DNA from: Sphaerolaimus hirsutus
Taxonomy: Eukaryota; Nematoda; Chromadorea; Monhysterida; Sphaerolaimidae
Length of the DNA: 64,000 nt
Direction: 5' to 3'
NCBI GenBank assembly: GCA_964036195.1
Contig: OZ038452.1
Coordinates: 496,001 to 560,000, forward strand
Under the pieces are notes generated by a model. The model made no database searches. It saw nothing but the letters and a program-made list of their open reading frames with translations, and was not told where the DNA came from. Positions 48,748-60,400 of this stretch are shown one piece after another. Each line of letters starts with the position of its first letter. Position 1 is the first letter of the stretch. The translations under genes and the position numbers were made by a program.

Positions 48748-51700
48748 ATGTCAGGCGAGCTGCCCGCTGGATCTCCGTGCTGCGAGAGCAAGTGCATCGA
48801 GGAGGCGATCGCTGAGCACAGAGCGGCAGCGACGGCACCCGAATCTCAGACCGGCGACGAAACTCCCAGCCGGGCGCCCGGGTGAGACGCAGCGCAGCCC
48901 TCTGCCATATTCACACATTGTATACTCGGATGACATTGCGCCGGACATTTTTCCGGAGGAAACACTCCATCGTGACGTCATCGTTTTCGTCGTCATGACG
49001 TCATCACTTCGTCATCATCACGTCTTCCATAAGTTCTCGGCTGGACGTCTGCCAGCCGAAGACAAAACTCCTATCTGTTTGTAGAGCATCGTGTCCGCCG
49101 AGTATATGTACCTAGTTTACCACTGCTGAATGGTAGTGATTTTAAAGTGCCTGCATCTAGAAAATGCCAAATCTTCATTTTATATCATTTTGTTGTAACA
49201 CAATGGCCGTGAAAACTATAAACCGGTACTATTCTTCAAGAACAAAGTGGCATGGCATTTTGGTGCTTTTAACCATTTTCCACTGGCGCTTTGGTTTCAT
49301 GCATGAGAAGAATGTCCACTCTGTCCATTTGTCAGATGGTATGGTGCAGTTTCACCATTACACTAAAGATAAATATGGTGTGTCTTTTTACAGAGAGAGT
49401 GCAAATTCAGATGGCACCATGTTGTTGATCTACAACAAGAAGCTTGTGCACGACGGATTCACCTACTATATCCCCACTATTCCTGGACAGGCAAAATCAA
49501 CTATTTATTTTCGGTGCTCTAAACACCGCCAAGGTTAGCTTCCAGGCAGAGACGTTAAAAATACAGAACTTTTGTCAAAATATACATAAACATATTATTT
49601 GGGAGGAATTATTTGGGGAGGGGGGGGGTTCAAGAGGGGGGAGGTCTTATTCGAGGATATATGGTAGGTATGTTGCTCATGAAATATTTGATGTGATGTC
49701 AATACGCTCCTCTCAAATGTATGCCGTAATGTGATGCCAATCTCCAAAAAAACAACAACAGGAAAGTAAATGTGATGTTTTCAGACAAAGTGCATCATTT
49801 TTGCATAATTTTATACGTGATTTACGTTTGCACAAAATGAACTTTGTTCACGGTTTGTTGCCACATATTTCACAAACAGTTGATCTCTAAACATTTTTCT
49901 TTCGGCAAAAGTTGTATAGAATCAAAATCTCTGTATACGTGTATATATTGTTATTTTTCAAATGAGTTTTATAAAAATATTTTGGTCACTCATTGATGTC
50001 AATTTGCATCGTAGCTACACATAGACTAGTATGTGTAGCTAAATATCTATTTACCGTATATCCTCGAATAAGTCCCCCGGGAGTTATTTTTTCGTCAGAA
50101 TTTTTGAAAGGGGACTTATTCGAGGGGGAGGAGTTATTCGAGGGGGGAGTTATTTTTTCGTCAGAATTTTCAGTAAAATGTATGATTAATTGACTGCACA
50201 AAAGGGGTAAGTTTGGTAACATAAATCACTTCTAGGAATACAAACTTCAAAATTCAAGCAGTGAAATGAATGTTAGTGAACTCTAGCTGCAAGATAATAC
50301 ATATATTTACAAAATAAATACATAAATCGTTTTTGTAAATGTGAAATGTTGTGAAATTTTTTACCCATAAAGTGGGGGGGAGTTATTTTTTCCTCACACC
50401 CACAGAGGGGGACTTATTCGAGGGGGGACTTATTCGAGAATATACGGTACGTCGATATGTGTTAAAATATCCTGTTCGGTCACGTTTATTATCAGTTTTG
50501 AGTGTGTAAAACGCCACTCTTCACTACGATCCTTACCGAAAATTTCTGGCGAAATAAATAATAACTCGCCCCTCAAAAGTCCCCCTCGAAACACCCCCTC
50601 AAAATTTGCACTCTGAAAAAATAAACCCCCTGTGGGTTTTTCGAGGAAATACGGTATGTGCAAATTTTACGCTGAAAACTGTTGCAATTTTTCGCATATT
50701 CCCCAGTGCGCATTCCTTTCTGCATACTGGACACAAAAGGCAAACGGCACAGGCTGCGCCGCGATGATGGTGGTGCAGCGGGCGCCGCCCGTCGGCCGCA
50801 GCGGGCGGGGCATTTTCAAGCGCGGCAGTGCGGCCGGCGACATGCCGCGGCGGCACAACCACGACGCCATGCCGCTCAAGGAGCTGCGGGCGACCGTCAA
50901 CGAGGAACTGAAGCGGCAGGCGCTGTTGCAGCCGCGGCCCACGCCCAAAGAGCTCGTGCTGCAAGTGCTGCAGGTGCGTCGCTTACCGTATTACCTCGAG
51001 TTAACACCCCCCTTGAATTCACCCCCCCCCTCGAGTTAACCCCCCCTCGAAATACCCCCCTAAAATTTGGTTGTGGAAATAATAACCCCCCCCTCAAAAT
51101 ACCCCCCTAAAATTGAGTGTAAACATCTACGTAATTGTTTGATTTTTCTACGTCTGAGTATGGGGAATTTCCAAACATTTCTGGCGAAATAATAGACCCC
51201 CCCCTCGAATAAACCCCCCTCAAATTACCCCCCCCTCAAATTTTGCTGGCGAAAAAATAAACCCCCTGGGGGTATTTCGAGGTAATACGGTATTTATGTT
51301 GCTAGTGTCGACACAACAACACAACGGCACCAACTTCATTCTGTTGTAAAAATTTTTCCAGTGACACGTTGGCTTAAATTATATTATTGTGAAAATAAAT
51401 AAATACCATATTTCTTCTAATGGAATGGCATACATTCAAAAGAAGAGCAAATCCAATAGAACTGCATGCTATGCACGTTTTTACACTCACGAAAACAATA
51501 GAATTGAACGGCCGTCTCCAACGTAATGGCGGAAAGAAATTACGTTGGAAGAGTACAAAAGTACCGTATTACCTCGAATTATCCCCCCTCGAACTAACCC
51601 CCCCCCCTCAAAATGGGCTGGAGAAATAATAACCCCCCCCCTCGAAATACCCCCCCTTGGGAATGATGTACGTCATGTATGCAATGTACATGATGTATAT

Positions 51701-52066
51701 TACTACTAATTTGCACTGCAGCTACACATAGACTAGTTTGTGTAGCTATCTGTTGATGTCCAAATATACCCAATTTGTACACATTTATTACCTGTTTTGC
51801 GTACGCAAATGCCTACTTTGATGATTCTTTGATACTATGATTCTTACGAAAATTTCTGACGAAATAAAAAAAAAAACCTCGAATAAACCCCCCCCTCAAA
51901 TTTTGCTGGCGAAATAATAAGCCCCATGGGGGTATTTCGAGGTAATACGGTAGGTACATTTTCTCCGCAGATGGTGCGGGCGCAGTGGCGGCAGGCGTTC
52001 AAGCTGCCGTCGTTGGAGCAAGTCGTGCGTCGCGCCAGAGCCGGCGACGGCCACAACGCGAATCAG
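48748..52066 (+). CDS. FLYWCH-type zinc-finger protein, 4 exons, 3' end open
   Basis: Exons 48748-48881, 49394-49533, 50753-50973 and 51971-52066 join without phase conflict into 197 codons. Exon 1 starts MSGELPAGSPCCESKCIEEA. Residues 50-93 are the FLYWCH core: DGTMLLIYNKKLVHDGFTYY, then I-Y-F-R-C (C86; F in place of the usual W) and Q-G-C (C93), completed across the exon 2/3 junction. The H-N-H ligands are at 126-128 after a 30-residue glycine/arginine insertion. The following helix (LKELRATVNEELKRQALL) resembles the region after the finger in FLYWCH-MULE proteins. No transposase domain is found downstream in the window. FLYWCH domains mediate DNA or protein binding. The exon 3 acceptor (CGGCACAG|GC) was chosen because only it keeps both the cysteine and the phase. 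Confidence 0.7.
49600..49667. repeat. F3 right-end fragment (CGAATAAG subtype)
   Basis: GGTCTTATTCGAGGATATATGGTA; left end absent. Confidence 0.5.
50053..50449. mobile_element. F3 MITE, CGAATAAG subtype
   Basis: TACCGTATATCCTCGAATAAG-type left end, TTATTCGAGAATATACGGTA right end, in the intron between FLYWCH exons 2 and 3. Confidence 0.75.
50540..50657. repeat. F3 right-half fragment
   Basis: Modules of CCCCCTCGAAACACCCCC and the end TTTTTCGAGGAAATACGGTA; no left terminus. Confidence 0.6.
50984..51293. mobile_element. F3 MITE, TTACCTCGAG variant
   Basis: TACCGTATTACCTCGAGTTA / TTTCGAGGTAATACGGTA. Starts 10 bases after the donor of FLYWCH exon 3. Confidence 0.8.
51563..51952. mobile_element. 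F3 MITE, TTACCTCGAA variant
   Basis: TACCGTATTACCTCGAATTA / TTTCGAGGTAATACGGTA. The right end lies 18 bases before the exon at 51,971, so it supplies part of that intron's 3' end. Confidence 0.8.
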
Positions 52067-52199
52067 GTGATTTTTGTCACTCCGTCAAACAAACAAATCA
52101 AACAAGGCGATTCATTCATCGAACTATTCAAGTATTTTAATGGGTGAGAGTAAAGTGATGTGTTGAGTATACCAAAATGGTGCCAAGCACATGGCGAAA

Positions 52200-52472
52200 T
52201 TTTCGTGTTTTTTTACCCTCAAAATTTGCTGGCGAAATAATAAACCCCTGGTGCCAATCCCAAGCCCTGTAAAGTGTAAAGTAAAGTGTCAAATGTAAAG
52301 TCAAATGCAAAGTAAAGTGTCAATTGTCATGCAAAGTTCAGTAATAAAATATTTTCTTTTTTGTTTTGATTGACACTTGACTTTGCATTTGACTTTACAT
52401 TTGACACTTCACTTTACACTTTACAGGGCTTGGGATTGCCCCCTGGGGTAAATATTTCAAGGAAATACGGTA
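52200..52472. repeat. F3 right half with nested F2
   Basis: CAAAATTTGCTGGCGAAATA to TTTCAAGGAAATACGGTA, interrupted by F2 at 52,251-52,442. Confidence 0.7.
52251..52442. mobile_element. F2 MITE, nested, clean target duplication
   Basis: Ends GTGCCAATCCCAAGCCCTG / CAGGGCTTGGGATTGCCCC, flanked by CTG (52,248-52,250 and 52,443-52,445). Excision restores AAACCCCTGGGGTAAATA, the normal F3 sequence. Confidence 0.85.
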
Positions 52473-52536
52473 ACCACAACTTTACTAATCACCGCCCATA
52501 ATATAGGTCGTATTACATATACAAAAATTAGTGGAC

Positions 52537-52632
52537 TACCGTATTTCCTCGAAATACCCCCTCGTTAAACCCCTCTCAAAATTCTCACTCTGAAACAATC
52601 ACCCCCGGGGGTATTTCGATAAAATACGGTAA
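52537..52632. mobile_element. Short F3 MITE
   Basis: TACCGTATTTCCTCGAAATA / TTTCGATAAAATACGGTA, only 96 bp: the terminal modules without a central core. Confidence 0.8.
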
Positions 52633-52964
52633 GTTGATGTTGCAACAGAGATAATTCTACTTGAAACATCGCAGGCTGCAGTTGACTCACGGATTTGGCA
52701 GCTGAATGTTGCCGACTCAACTGGCTGAAATTGTCAAGTGCAAAATGCCCTTGGATGGAACTTGTTATACTTGGCGGACCCGTTTCTGATGTAATCGTTA
52801 TCAGTGAAAAAGTTAAGTAAAGTAAGGTTGAATTGAAACTGCCCCAAAAATAAAAGAAATTTTACTGAGAATTTGACACTGCACCGGACATTTGACAAAT
52901 TTGACATTTTAAGGATTCAGGGGTCTGTTTATGGGTGGACAGCACAGCATACTTATACTCCAGC

Positions 52965-53140
52965 GACATTACACCTTACGATGAAATCTGCCATATCCCA
53001 TCTGAATAAAAGAACAAACATAAAAAATTTTTAATCATATTTATCAAATTGCTTTGATAAAAATGATGAAATTTTTTTATGTTTGTTCCTTTATTCATGT
53101 GGGATATGGTAGATTTCATTGTAATGTCGCTGGAGTATAC
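52965..53140. repeat. Fold-back MITE, TTTATCAAAGC core
   Basis: Copy of 27,530-27,722: TACTCCAGCGACATTACACC at the left, complement GTAATGTCGCTGGAGTATAC at the right. Confidence 0.75.
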
Positions 53141-53284
53141 TTTTTGTCATATAGAACCTTCCAACACAAACGATGACATTGTGATGGAGTTCTGTGGAGT
53201 ATTTACATGTGCTCTGAATAGTTTTGTTACATTACCGTTGACGCATGTTAACATGTTGAAACCAATGTTACTTCATTTCCATAT

Positions 53285-53657
53285 ACCGTGTTTCGTCTAA
53301 TAGAAGAGCACGGTTCTATTTTTTTCGTCAACTTTTTTACCTGCCGTTCCATTGGGGGTTTCCGTTCGATTGGAGACTACAGTTATATTTTTTTCATGTT
53401 TTTTTCTTCACATTTTTCATTTGAACACAGTTTTATTTTTAATGAAACTTGAGCAGCGTTTTAACAGAGCACCAATTTATAATTTAATATAAATATTTGA
53501 ATGTTCTCACATTGCATTTTGTATGTTTTTGTGTTTTTGCATTCTTCCAATGCCGTTAATTTTACCTGCCGTTTTATTTGAGGCCGCCATCTGTTGTTTT
53601 TGTAAGTGCAAAAACTAGTTGAAACTGCCATTCTATTATTGAGACTAAATACGGTAG
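53285..53657. repeat. F3-related MITE, TCTAATAGAA subtype
   Basis: TACCGTGTTTCGTCTAATAG / TTGAGACTAAATACGGTA. Modules are TTCTATTTTTTTCGTCAAC and CCGTTCCATTGG instead of C-runs. Relative at 62,484-62,914. Confidence 0.65.
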
Positions 53658-53920
53658 GTAACTTGTTTCCATATCTAGCTCCTCGGTGCTTGTTGGCACC
53701 ATTTTTATACTGGATTACATTTGCACAGAATTGTAAAATTTATGTTTTATTCTTTTAAGCCGGAATTACAGCTCTGCGGCGTTTGACGTGAAATGATGAC
53801 GTCGTAAAATTGATTACATCAAAATAGACAAAGGTACAGCATTGAAATTTCAGAATTAGATAGTTCTAGTAATTGTGTGTAATGTCCCAAACATTTTTAC
53901 CAAAAAATCATTTTTTGAGT

Positions 53921-54046
53921 ACCGTATTTCCTCGAAATACCCCCCCCCCCTCGAAATACCCCCCCCCCCCCTCGTTTGACCCCCCCCCTCTCGGGACCAC
54001 TATGAAACAATCACCCCCTGGGGGGTATTTCGAGGAAATACGGTAG
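53921..54046. mobile_element. Short F3 MITE
   Basis: TACCGTATTTCCTCGAAATA / TTTCGAGGAAATACGGTA, 126 bp, long C-runs between modules. Confidence 0.85.
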
Positions 54047-54439
54047 TTATTAATTTAATGTCAAAATTTTTTGGTGACGTATAATGTTTGACGTGAAATG
54101 TTGACGTAGAATGTGTAAATTTTGACGTAAAATTAATAACTTATTTAATAATAATTATTTTCGTAATTTTTTTGGGTAGGGTCGAGTAGGGGTTATTTAT
54201 TCCCCAGCTCATTCTGACATGGAGGTACTTCAAAGGGGAGTTAATACAGGTTTCTTTTGGAAAATGGCAACATAATGCTCTTCTAAAAATGCTTCTATTA
54301 TGAAATACAGATTGGCGCCCGGCGCCATTTTTTCAGATAGCGCTGTGGCGCCATTTTTTCTGGCGCACTTTGGCGCTCTTCCATCACTAGTCCTGAGATA
54401 ATGGGGTTTATAGAATGGCGTCATTTTAAGTATACGCGA

Positions 54440-54628
54440 CGGACATCTCACTTAGTATGAAAACCTACCATAACCCATCTGAATAATGAGCCAAAACTTT
54501 TACATTTTTTCATCATAATATTTCGTTTTTACTATAAAATGATGAATTGCGAAATTTATGACAAAATTTTATTCATAAAATTCTGGTAGGTTTTCATAGT
54601 AGGCGTGCTGTCCGCCGAGTATACATGG
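54440..54628. repeat. Fold-back MITE, GAAAACCTACCATAACCC arms
   Basis: TATGAAAACCTACCATAACC / GGTAGGTTTTCATAGTA, with TATACGCGACGGACATC and GCTGTCCGCCGAGTATAC at the outer ends. A diverged copy is at 55,570-55,775. Confidence 0.7.
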
Positions 54629-54649
54629 CTTATCTAGTCAATTTATTTT

Positions 54650-55560
54650 AAAGCTAAATAACTTTGACATTTCTGGGCCGATTTTGTCCGTTCAACACTC
54701 AAAGTGATCGGCACAACCGAGGTTTGTTAGTGATGTCTAAATTCTGTTTAAACACCAAAACAAAAATTTTTCTGAACATGCTAGCATATATTAGCATTTA
54801 CTTTAATTAGTGTGCCAGAATTATTCTTTTTGTCTGGAGTAGTTTTTTGTGGGATTACTGGGTCAAATCGGCATATGCAATTTAGACATCACTATTACGA
54901 CCTCTAAAATAAAATCTACAGGTTGTGCCGACCATTTTAGGTGTTGAAAGGTCCTGAGTGCTGGAAAAGCGTAATGAAGCATACATACGTTTATTTGACA
55001 AAAGCGTAAGCGTAAAGTAAAAATATCCGTTTACCCGGATATTTCGGGTAGGCGTAAATACGCTTTCGCAACTCTGAAAGGTTGACAACTCATCGCAGAG
55101 AAAAACTCAAAAACCGTTTTTCACACAGCTTACTAGTCAAAGTTGATTTTTTTTCCCTCAACTTTTATGCCGCTGTCAGGGGACGAGTGGAATTTGGCAG
55201 TGGCACGTTTTTGACATTTTTGAAATAAAGTAATGCTGCCGACAAAATCTGTAGGACCCATTCAAAGTTAGGCACACACAGTAAGTTCTAATTAAATGAG
55301 ATTCTGCCACTTCTCCCAAGTTTTCGATGTTCTGAATCTTCGAAGCCCAAATTTCTTTAAAAGATTGTCCACCTAGACAAACTATACAGTCACTTAAAAA
55401 ATTGACAAATTTGATGTGTTTTGCTTCGACCGGATTTCCCTCTTGCAGTCGCGCAGCGGCGGCACGTGCCGCTGGTATTAATTATAATATTTATTAGGTG
55501 CGCACAGAAATACACTAAAAGCGACAAGTGCAGGCAAGTGCAGTGAAATGTGCATTGCGC
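54650..55560. other. Gene-less interval
   Basis: AT-rich, with a short F6-like stretch (GCGTAAGCGTAAAGTAAAAA at about 55,005) and a possible isolated acceptor at about 55,448 (CCCTCTTGCAG) followed by only 26 GC-rich bases. No exon supported. Confidence 0.45.
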
Positions 55561-55569
55561 TGCCGCAGT

Positions 55570-55775
55570 TCTCACATACTCGGCGAACATAACACTTGGT
55601 ACAGAAACCTACCATAACCCATCTGAATAATAAACCAAAAATTATACAGTTCTTTTATCACAATATTTCGTTTTACTATGGAATAATTAATCACGAAATT
55701 TATCACAAGATTTTTTTTCATGAAATTATGGTAGGATTCTGCGCATACTTTGCGGTCCGCCTAGTATAAATACGG
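55570..55775. repeat. Fold-back MITE, second copy
   Basis: Arms as in 54,440-54,628 (AACCTACCATAACCCATCTG; right-hand complement diverged), with the outer element CTCGGCGAACATAAC. Confidence 0.6.
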
Positions 55776-56268
55776 TACAGACTGCGAAAAAATAGCTATG
55801 TGAGTTAAAAGTTCAGCTTACAGTAAAGAAATTTAGCGTGTGTTCCACGGTATCAGTAAGTGAGACACTGAAGTAGTGACCGCTTAAATCACGAAATTTC
55901 TTGTCCGCATAAACGGCATGGCCGTCATGGCTCGTAAGTGTTCAATAAACGAGAGCAAATTCATTCTCACCAACGTTTTCTCCAAGCAACCGGGTTGAAT
56001 AAATACCTACATTCCCCTCTCAAAATGCACGCCACCCGATTTAAGTCGTGAATAGGAAAGATGGAAAAAAATCGAAAACTGTGTCTGGATTTTCAATTTC
56101 CTTTTATTTTATACCTAAATTTGCCGAACCGAATATCTACACTGTAAACTAAAAAGTGATAATTTTATTCAAAAAAATTTCGCCTTATTTCAGTTTCCAG
56201 AAATACTTAATAGCATGTCGAGCTATCCTTACTACCGCAGGCAGAAACTTACAGACTGCAAGAAATAT

Positions 56269-56519
56269 ACCGTATTTCCTCGAAATACCCCCGGGGGGGG
56301 GGGGGGGTTATTTTTTCAGAGTGAAGATTTTGAAAGGAAAACGTGAAAAATGCAACAATAACCACCATTTATAAGTTTTTACAGCCTTATATAAGGATGT
56401 AGATGGTATAAACGATGTTCTAACGCAACACAGTAAGTGTTTTGAATGTCTGTTATGCATTGCACGGACCATAAATTCATAGTGCCCATTTTGAGGGGGG
56501 GATGCGAGGAAATACGGTA
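56269..56519. mobile_element. F3 MITE
   Basis: TACCGTATTTCCTCGAAATA / GATGCGAGGAAATACGGTA with a 14-G run just inside the left end. Confidence 0.75.
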
Positions 56520-56610
56520 AATTCAATTTAGCCAGCGGCGCAATCACAGCCCATAGATTTTCACAGACGTGGGCGGACGCGCGTCCCATTCCATTCGTTT
56601 ATCACCGCAG

Positions 56611-56670
56611 CAGAGCTTTCACTTTGAACTGGGGCAGATTAGCACGGACTTATGCAGAGTCTGCGGAATT
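56611..56670 (+). CDS. Weak 20-codon exon candidate
   Basis: ATCACCGCAG|CAGAGC to GGAATT|GTTAAG; reads QSFHFELGQISTDLCRVCGI, phase 0 both ends, so it could follow the FLYWCH exon at 51,971 in frame. The C-x2-C recalls the start of a zinc-associated (ZAD) domain, but 20 residues cannot establish that. Confidence 0.25.
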
Positions 56671-56878
56671 GTTAAGTATGCGCTATCTTTTGTACACAGT
56701 TGTGAATTTCTAGATGTTACATTTGTGACGCGTCGGTGCGCTGTGTATTTATTATTATTTAAGATTTTGTTGGAAGTTGAAAGATTGGAAAATTATCAGA
56801 ATTTCTGGCGTCCCGTGGTCCACAATTCGCACATGTGGGCAACTTTCCAATTATATTTCCATACACATACTCTCGTAG

Positions 56879-56916
56879 TATAAATAGCCGTGCAAATGCA
56901 CTTGTTTCGTTCAGCG
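56879..56916 (+). promoter_or_regulatory. TATA box and initiator-like motif upstream of UNC80
   Basis: TATAAATAG at 56,879 with TTCAGC at 56,910, about 33 bases downstream, the normal spacing for an initiator. The following 500 bases become GC-rich, as a 5' leader would. Predicted leader to the UNC80 ATG is about 530 bases. Confidence 0.55.
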
Positions 56917-56971
56917 GAAGCTGCACTTTTCCGAACAGCCATCTCCCTAACACATTCCCCTACAAGTAAAC

Positions 56972-57427
56972 ATGGCAGTGCGCAGTGCACCGCTATATTT
57001 ACTAGTTATAGCTCGTTCCGCCCTCAAACAAGTATTTCTGCGGCCAGCTGCCGCCGCCGCCGCCGCTGCGAAACTAGCGCATGAGCTGCATACACGCATG
57101 CGGCAGGCGCATTGCATGCAAGCGCACCACGAAGCTAGAAGGGAGTTTTCATTTTGCCCAGCGCATGAAACTGGGCCGCCGGCGCGTGTGCACTCGTCTG
57201 ATTGCCGCCAGTGCGCACCGCCGCCGCAGCCGCGGCACGTATCGATCGCGCCTGTTCATTTCGCTGCGTTTATTTATTCGCGCGGCAATCGTTTGCGACT
57301 TAGGCGTGACGGAGATTACGCGCTTTCAGGGTTAAAAACTTCTAAAATACTAAAATCTAAAATTCTAACTTCTAAAATCAATACTTGGATGGAAAAAGAT
57401 CAAGTGGACTTCGAGAAGGCCACCTGA
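56972..57427 (+). CDS. Upstream ORF, 151 codons, in frame with UNC80
   Basis: Begins MAVRSAPLYLLVIARSALKQ about 60 bases after the predicted start site, has an alanine run, then basic and cysteine/histidine-rich stretches, and ends with TGA 15 bases before the UNC80 ATG, in the same frame. The GC-rich part runs about 57,030-57,310; the last 40 codons are AT-rich with K-I-L-K-S-K-like simple repeats. No known domain. It may be a translated leader ORF, a separate short protein, or chance. Confidence 0.3.
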   Translation: MAVRSAPLYLLVIARSALKQVFLRPAAAAAAAAKLAHELHTRMRQAHCMQAHHEARREFSFCPAHETGPPARVHSSDCRQCAPPPQPRHVSIAPVHFAAFIYSRGNRLRLRRDGDYALSGLKTSKILKSKILTSKINTWMEKDQVDFEKAT

Positions 57428-57442
57428 GAACGGGACGGCGAC

Positions 57443-60400
57443 ATGGTGGGCAGCGACGCGCGACTGCAGCTGCAGCCGGTGGCCTCGTTCCGCTCGGTCA
57501 AGTCGACCAAGTCGAGCAGCAAGTCGCGCCAGTCGTCGTCGGGCGTGGGCGCGGCCGCCGCCGAGCGCGGGCAGGACGTGGAAGATGCGCATGCCTGCGT
57601 GCCCCTGCCCATACAGAGTTTCCTGTGGCGACAGTCGAAGTTGGTCGATTGAGTACCATGTGCTTGATGATGATGTGAACCAGTTTATGGAAACGTGAAC
57701 CCCCCTCATTGCAGTCCTTTCCTCGGTCCCAAAGTGGGCAAGCTGCATGAAGCCTCCTGCGTGGTATGTATGGTTTTGTGGGTGTGCTAAAAAGTTGGAG
57801 ATAAGTGTGATCGATATCCGTTTTGGGATTGGGCCAGTTTTCGACCAGTTTTGGGAGTGTAAAAGCCTAGTCTTTACTTTATGACACCCCCAAACAAAGT
57901 TTGACGACATAATAAAAACCCCTCGAATTAATCCCCTTTATAATTTGCTGGCGAAATAAAAACCCTCCGGGGGTATTTCGAGCAAATACTGTAACTAACC
58001 GGCCCACCACAATCAACATCACCATCACACAACCCCCAACCCCCCTGCCAGACGTTCGAGCGGGTCGTGGTGCAGAACATCCTGCACGGGCTGTCGCCGT
58101 CGCTGTCGGACGCGATCGGGTCGATCCCCCGCTGGCGGCTGGTGCGCGCCACCTTCCCGCACGTGGTCCAGTGCGCCGCCGCCCTGCTCGCAGAGCACCA
58201 CCTGTGCAGGGCAGAGCACAACTTGCAGATGGACAACCGCCAGTACAGCGTCGGCGGCCAGCCCGGTCGGTGGGGGGGGGGGGGGGGTTGTGCTCGTGAT
58301 AGTGTCCGTGTGTGTTGTTTGCCGATTTTTGAAAGTGTTATTCACGTATTCACCGCAATGAGTTTGTTTATTTTTTTAAATCGCATTGGCACGCTTCCAA
58401 CATGAGACATAAATAAGTGCGAATGCAGAGTGTTAAGTCCGCCGAGTATATATTTATCGCTGTGCGGCATTTCCGATGAGCTTTCAAGGCAGATTGCGCA
58501 GGAATGATTCATATTATTTTGCTTTGTCTGCCACATTTTAAGTTTAACTATTTTTTTGTGTATTTTGGTGAATATTTGGAGCAGTTTATTTGCAGTTAGT
58601 ATTTCAACAAATTCTAACCAGTCTGCATTTTCTGGCTCATAGTACTTGTGCACAATTAGTTCGATCAACATATGAAATTGAAACTTTACAAATTGGCAAC
58701 ATAAGTATTTATATTTACCGTATATTCTCGAATAAGATCCCCACTCGAATAACTATTCCCCCTTTAAGAACTCGCACCTCATCAACTCTGACGAAAAAAT
58801 ACCCCCCTCCAATAACTCCCCCTCTTGAATAACTCCCCCTCTGGGCGAAAAATATGCTACAAAATGATTGATGAAAATACAGAAGAATGTTAACGTATAT
58901 CAGATATCAGATACATAATGTGTCACACCTAACGATGGCAAACCCTCATGAAAAAAGTATTTAAATTTTTATGTATTTTTTCCAAAACGACTTTTCGAAT
59001 TTCAAATTTTTCCCAAAAATAGTTTTCGAATTTTCGAATTTAGTTTTCCAATTTTCGAATCTTTTTGATTACTTTTCGAATTTTCAAATCTTTTTGATTA
59101 CTTTTCGAATTTTCGAATCTTTTTGATTACTTTTCGAATCTTTTCCCATCAAATTATTGCATTTTTGAATTTTTAGTCTGAATTATGAATACATTTTAAT
59201 GTTTTACTGTCTTGTACTGTTTCCGCAGATCTATTTGCACATTGAAGTCCTGCGGCTACAAAACCATCTATGCAAAATTGACGTTTTGAGTTGATTTTTT
59301 GGCATTTTAAATCATTTTTCACCAAAAATACCCAAAAATTTTCAAAATTTTTAAAACGTTTTCGAATTTTCGAATTTTCAAATTTTTTGAAAATTAAATC
59401 GATGGTTATGTATTTCTTTACCGCTTGCTCAAATATTCGAAAAGTCCAAAAAAATTCGGAAATTCGAAAACGTTTACGAATTTTCGAATTTATTGCCATC
59501 GTTAGTCACACCTCTTTGTTGTTGTTGATCTACCTGGATTACAACAGTTGACAGAATGCATTCATCCAATGAATAAGTCCTAGTTTTTTAGGAGAAAATT
59601 ACCGCCGCCCTTGAATTACTCCTCCCTCTTGAATAACTCCCTCTACAAAAGTCTGACGAAAAAAACTCCCCTGGGGTCTTTTTCAAGGATATACGGTAAC
59701 TTGTATTGCTTTTTATTTAACCAGGTTTCATGCACACAATGCGTTACTACTATTATGTGTTTGGATACACATATTTATTTCTGGGGTGACTTGAATTAGT
59801 GGTAAATTAATTGATTAGTAGAAGCCAAATAATTATGGCCCACAATTGATATATTTCAGCTTTATTGTGGCAATCAATTAATTAGGGCAGCAGTTAACGA
59901 GCAGGAAAATATCCAAATTGATTAGAACTATCAAAATTTGTATTCCTACTGGCTCAAGAAAACTGGCCAAATTTTCCACCAAAATAACAAGTGAAGTCTG
60001 TCCTAAAATGGGGCAGAAAACGAAAATCCAATGATTCATACCTATTCAAATTAGGTGAAATCTATATAAAGGAAAATGTCTGTAAGCATTTACATAAAAC
60101 ATTCCAGTGTAAATACATTTTGGCAGGAAGTATCTAAATATGATATTCCTACATGGCTGGAAAAGCATTAGACATGGCTGGGGAATTACTCAAATGTGTT
60201 ACATACACAACACTTCATTCAAAACTCCGCTTTTTAGGGTGCTATCTTTCCAAAAATCGTGATCCCTGTTTAAGGCGTTTGAGTAGATATGAGCAAATAT
60301 ACCTACCTAGTGTGAAAATATCGTGCAGGAACTGAGAGAATCAGTAGTAGGGATACCAGTCATTATTACAGCCGAATTGTCAAACCAACATGCATTTTTT

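Noticed and set aside
50715-50752. Upstream acceptor (TTCCCCAG) for FLYWCH exon 3
   Set aside because: It gives the wrong phase after exon 2; the acceptor at 50,752 restores Q-G-C and the reading frame.
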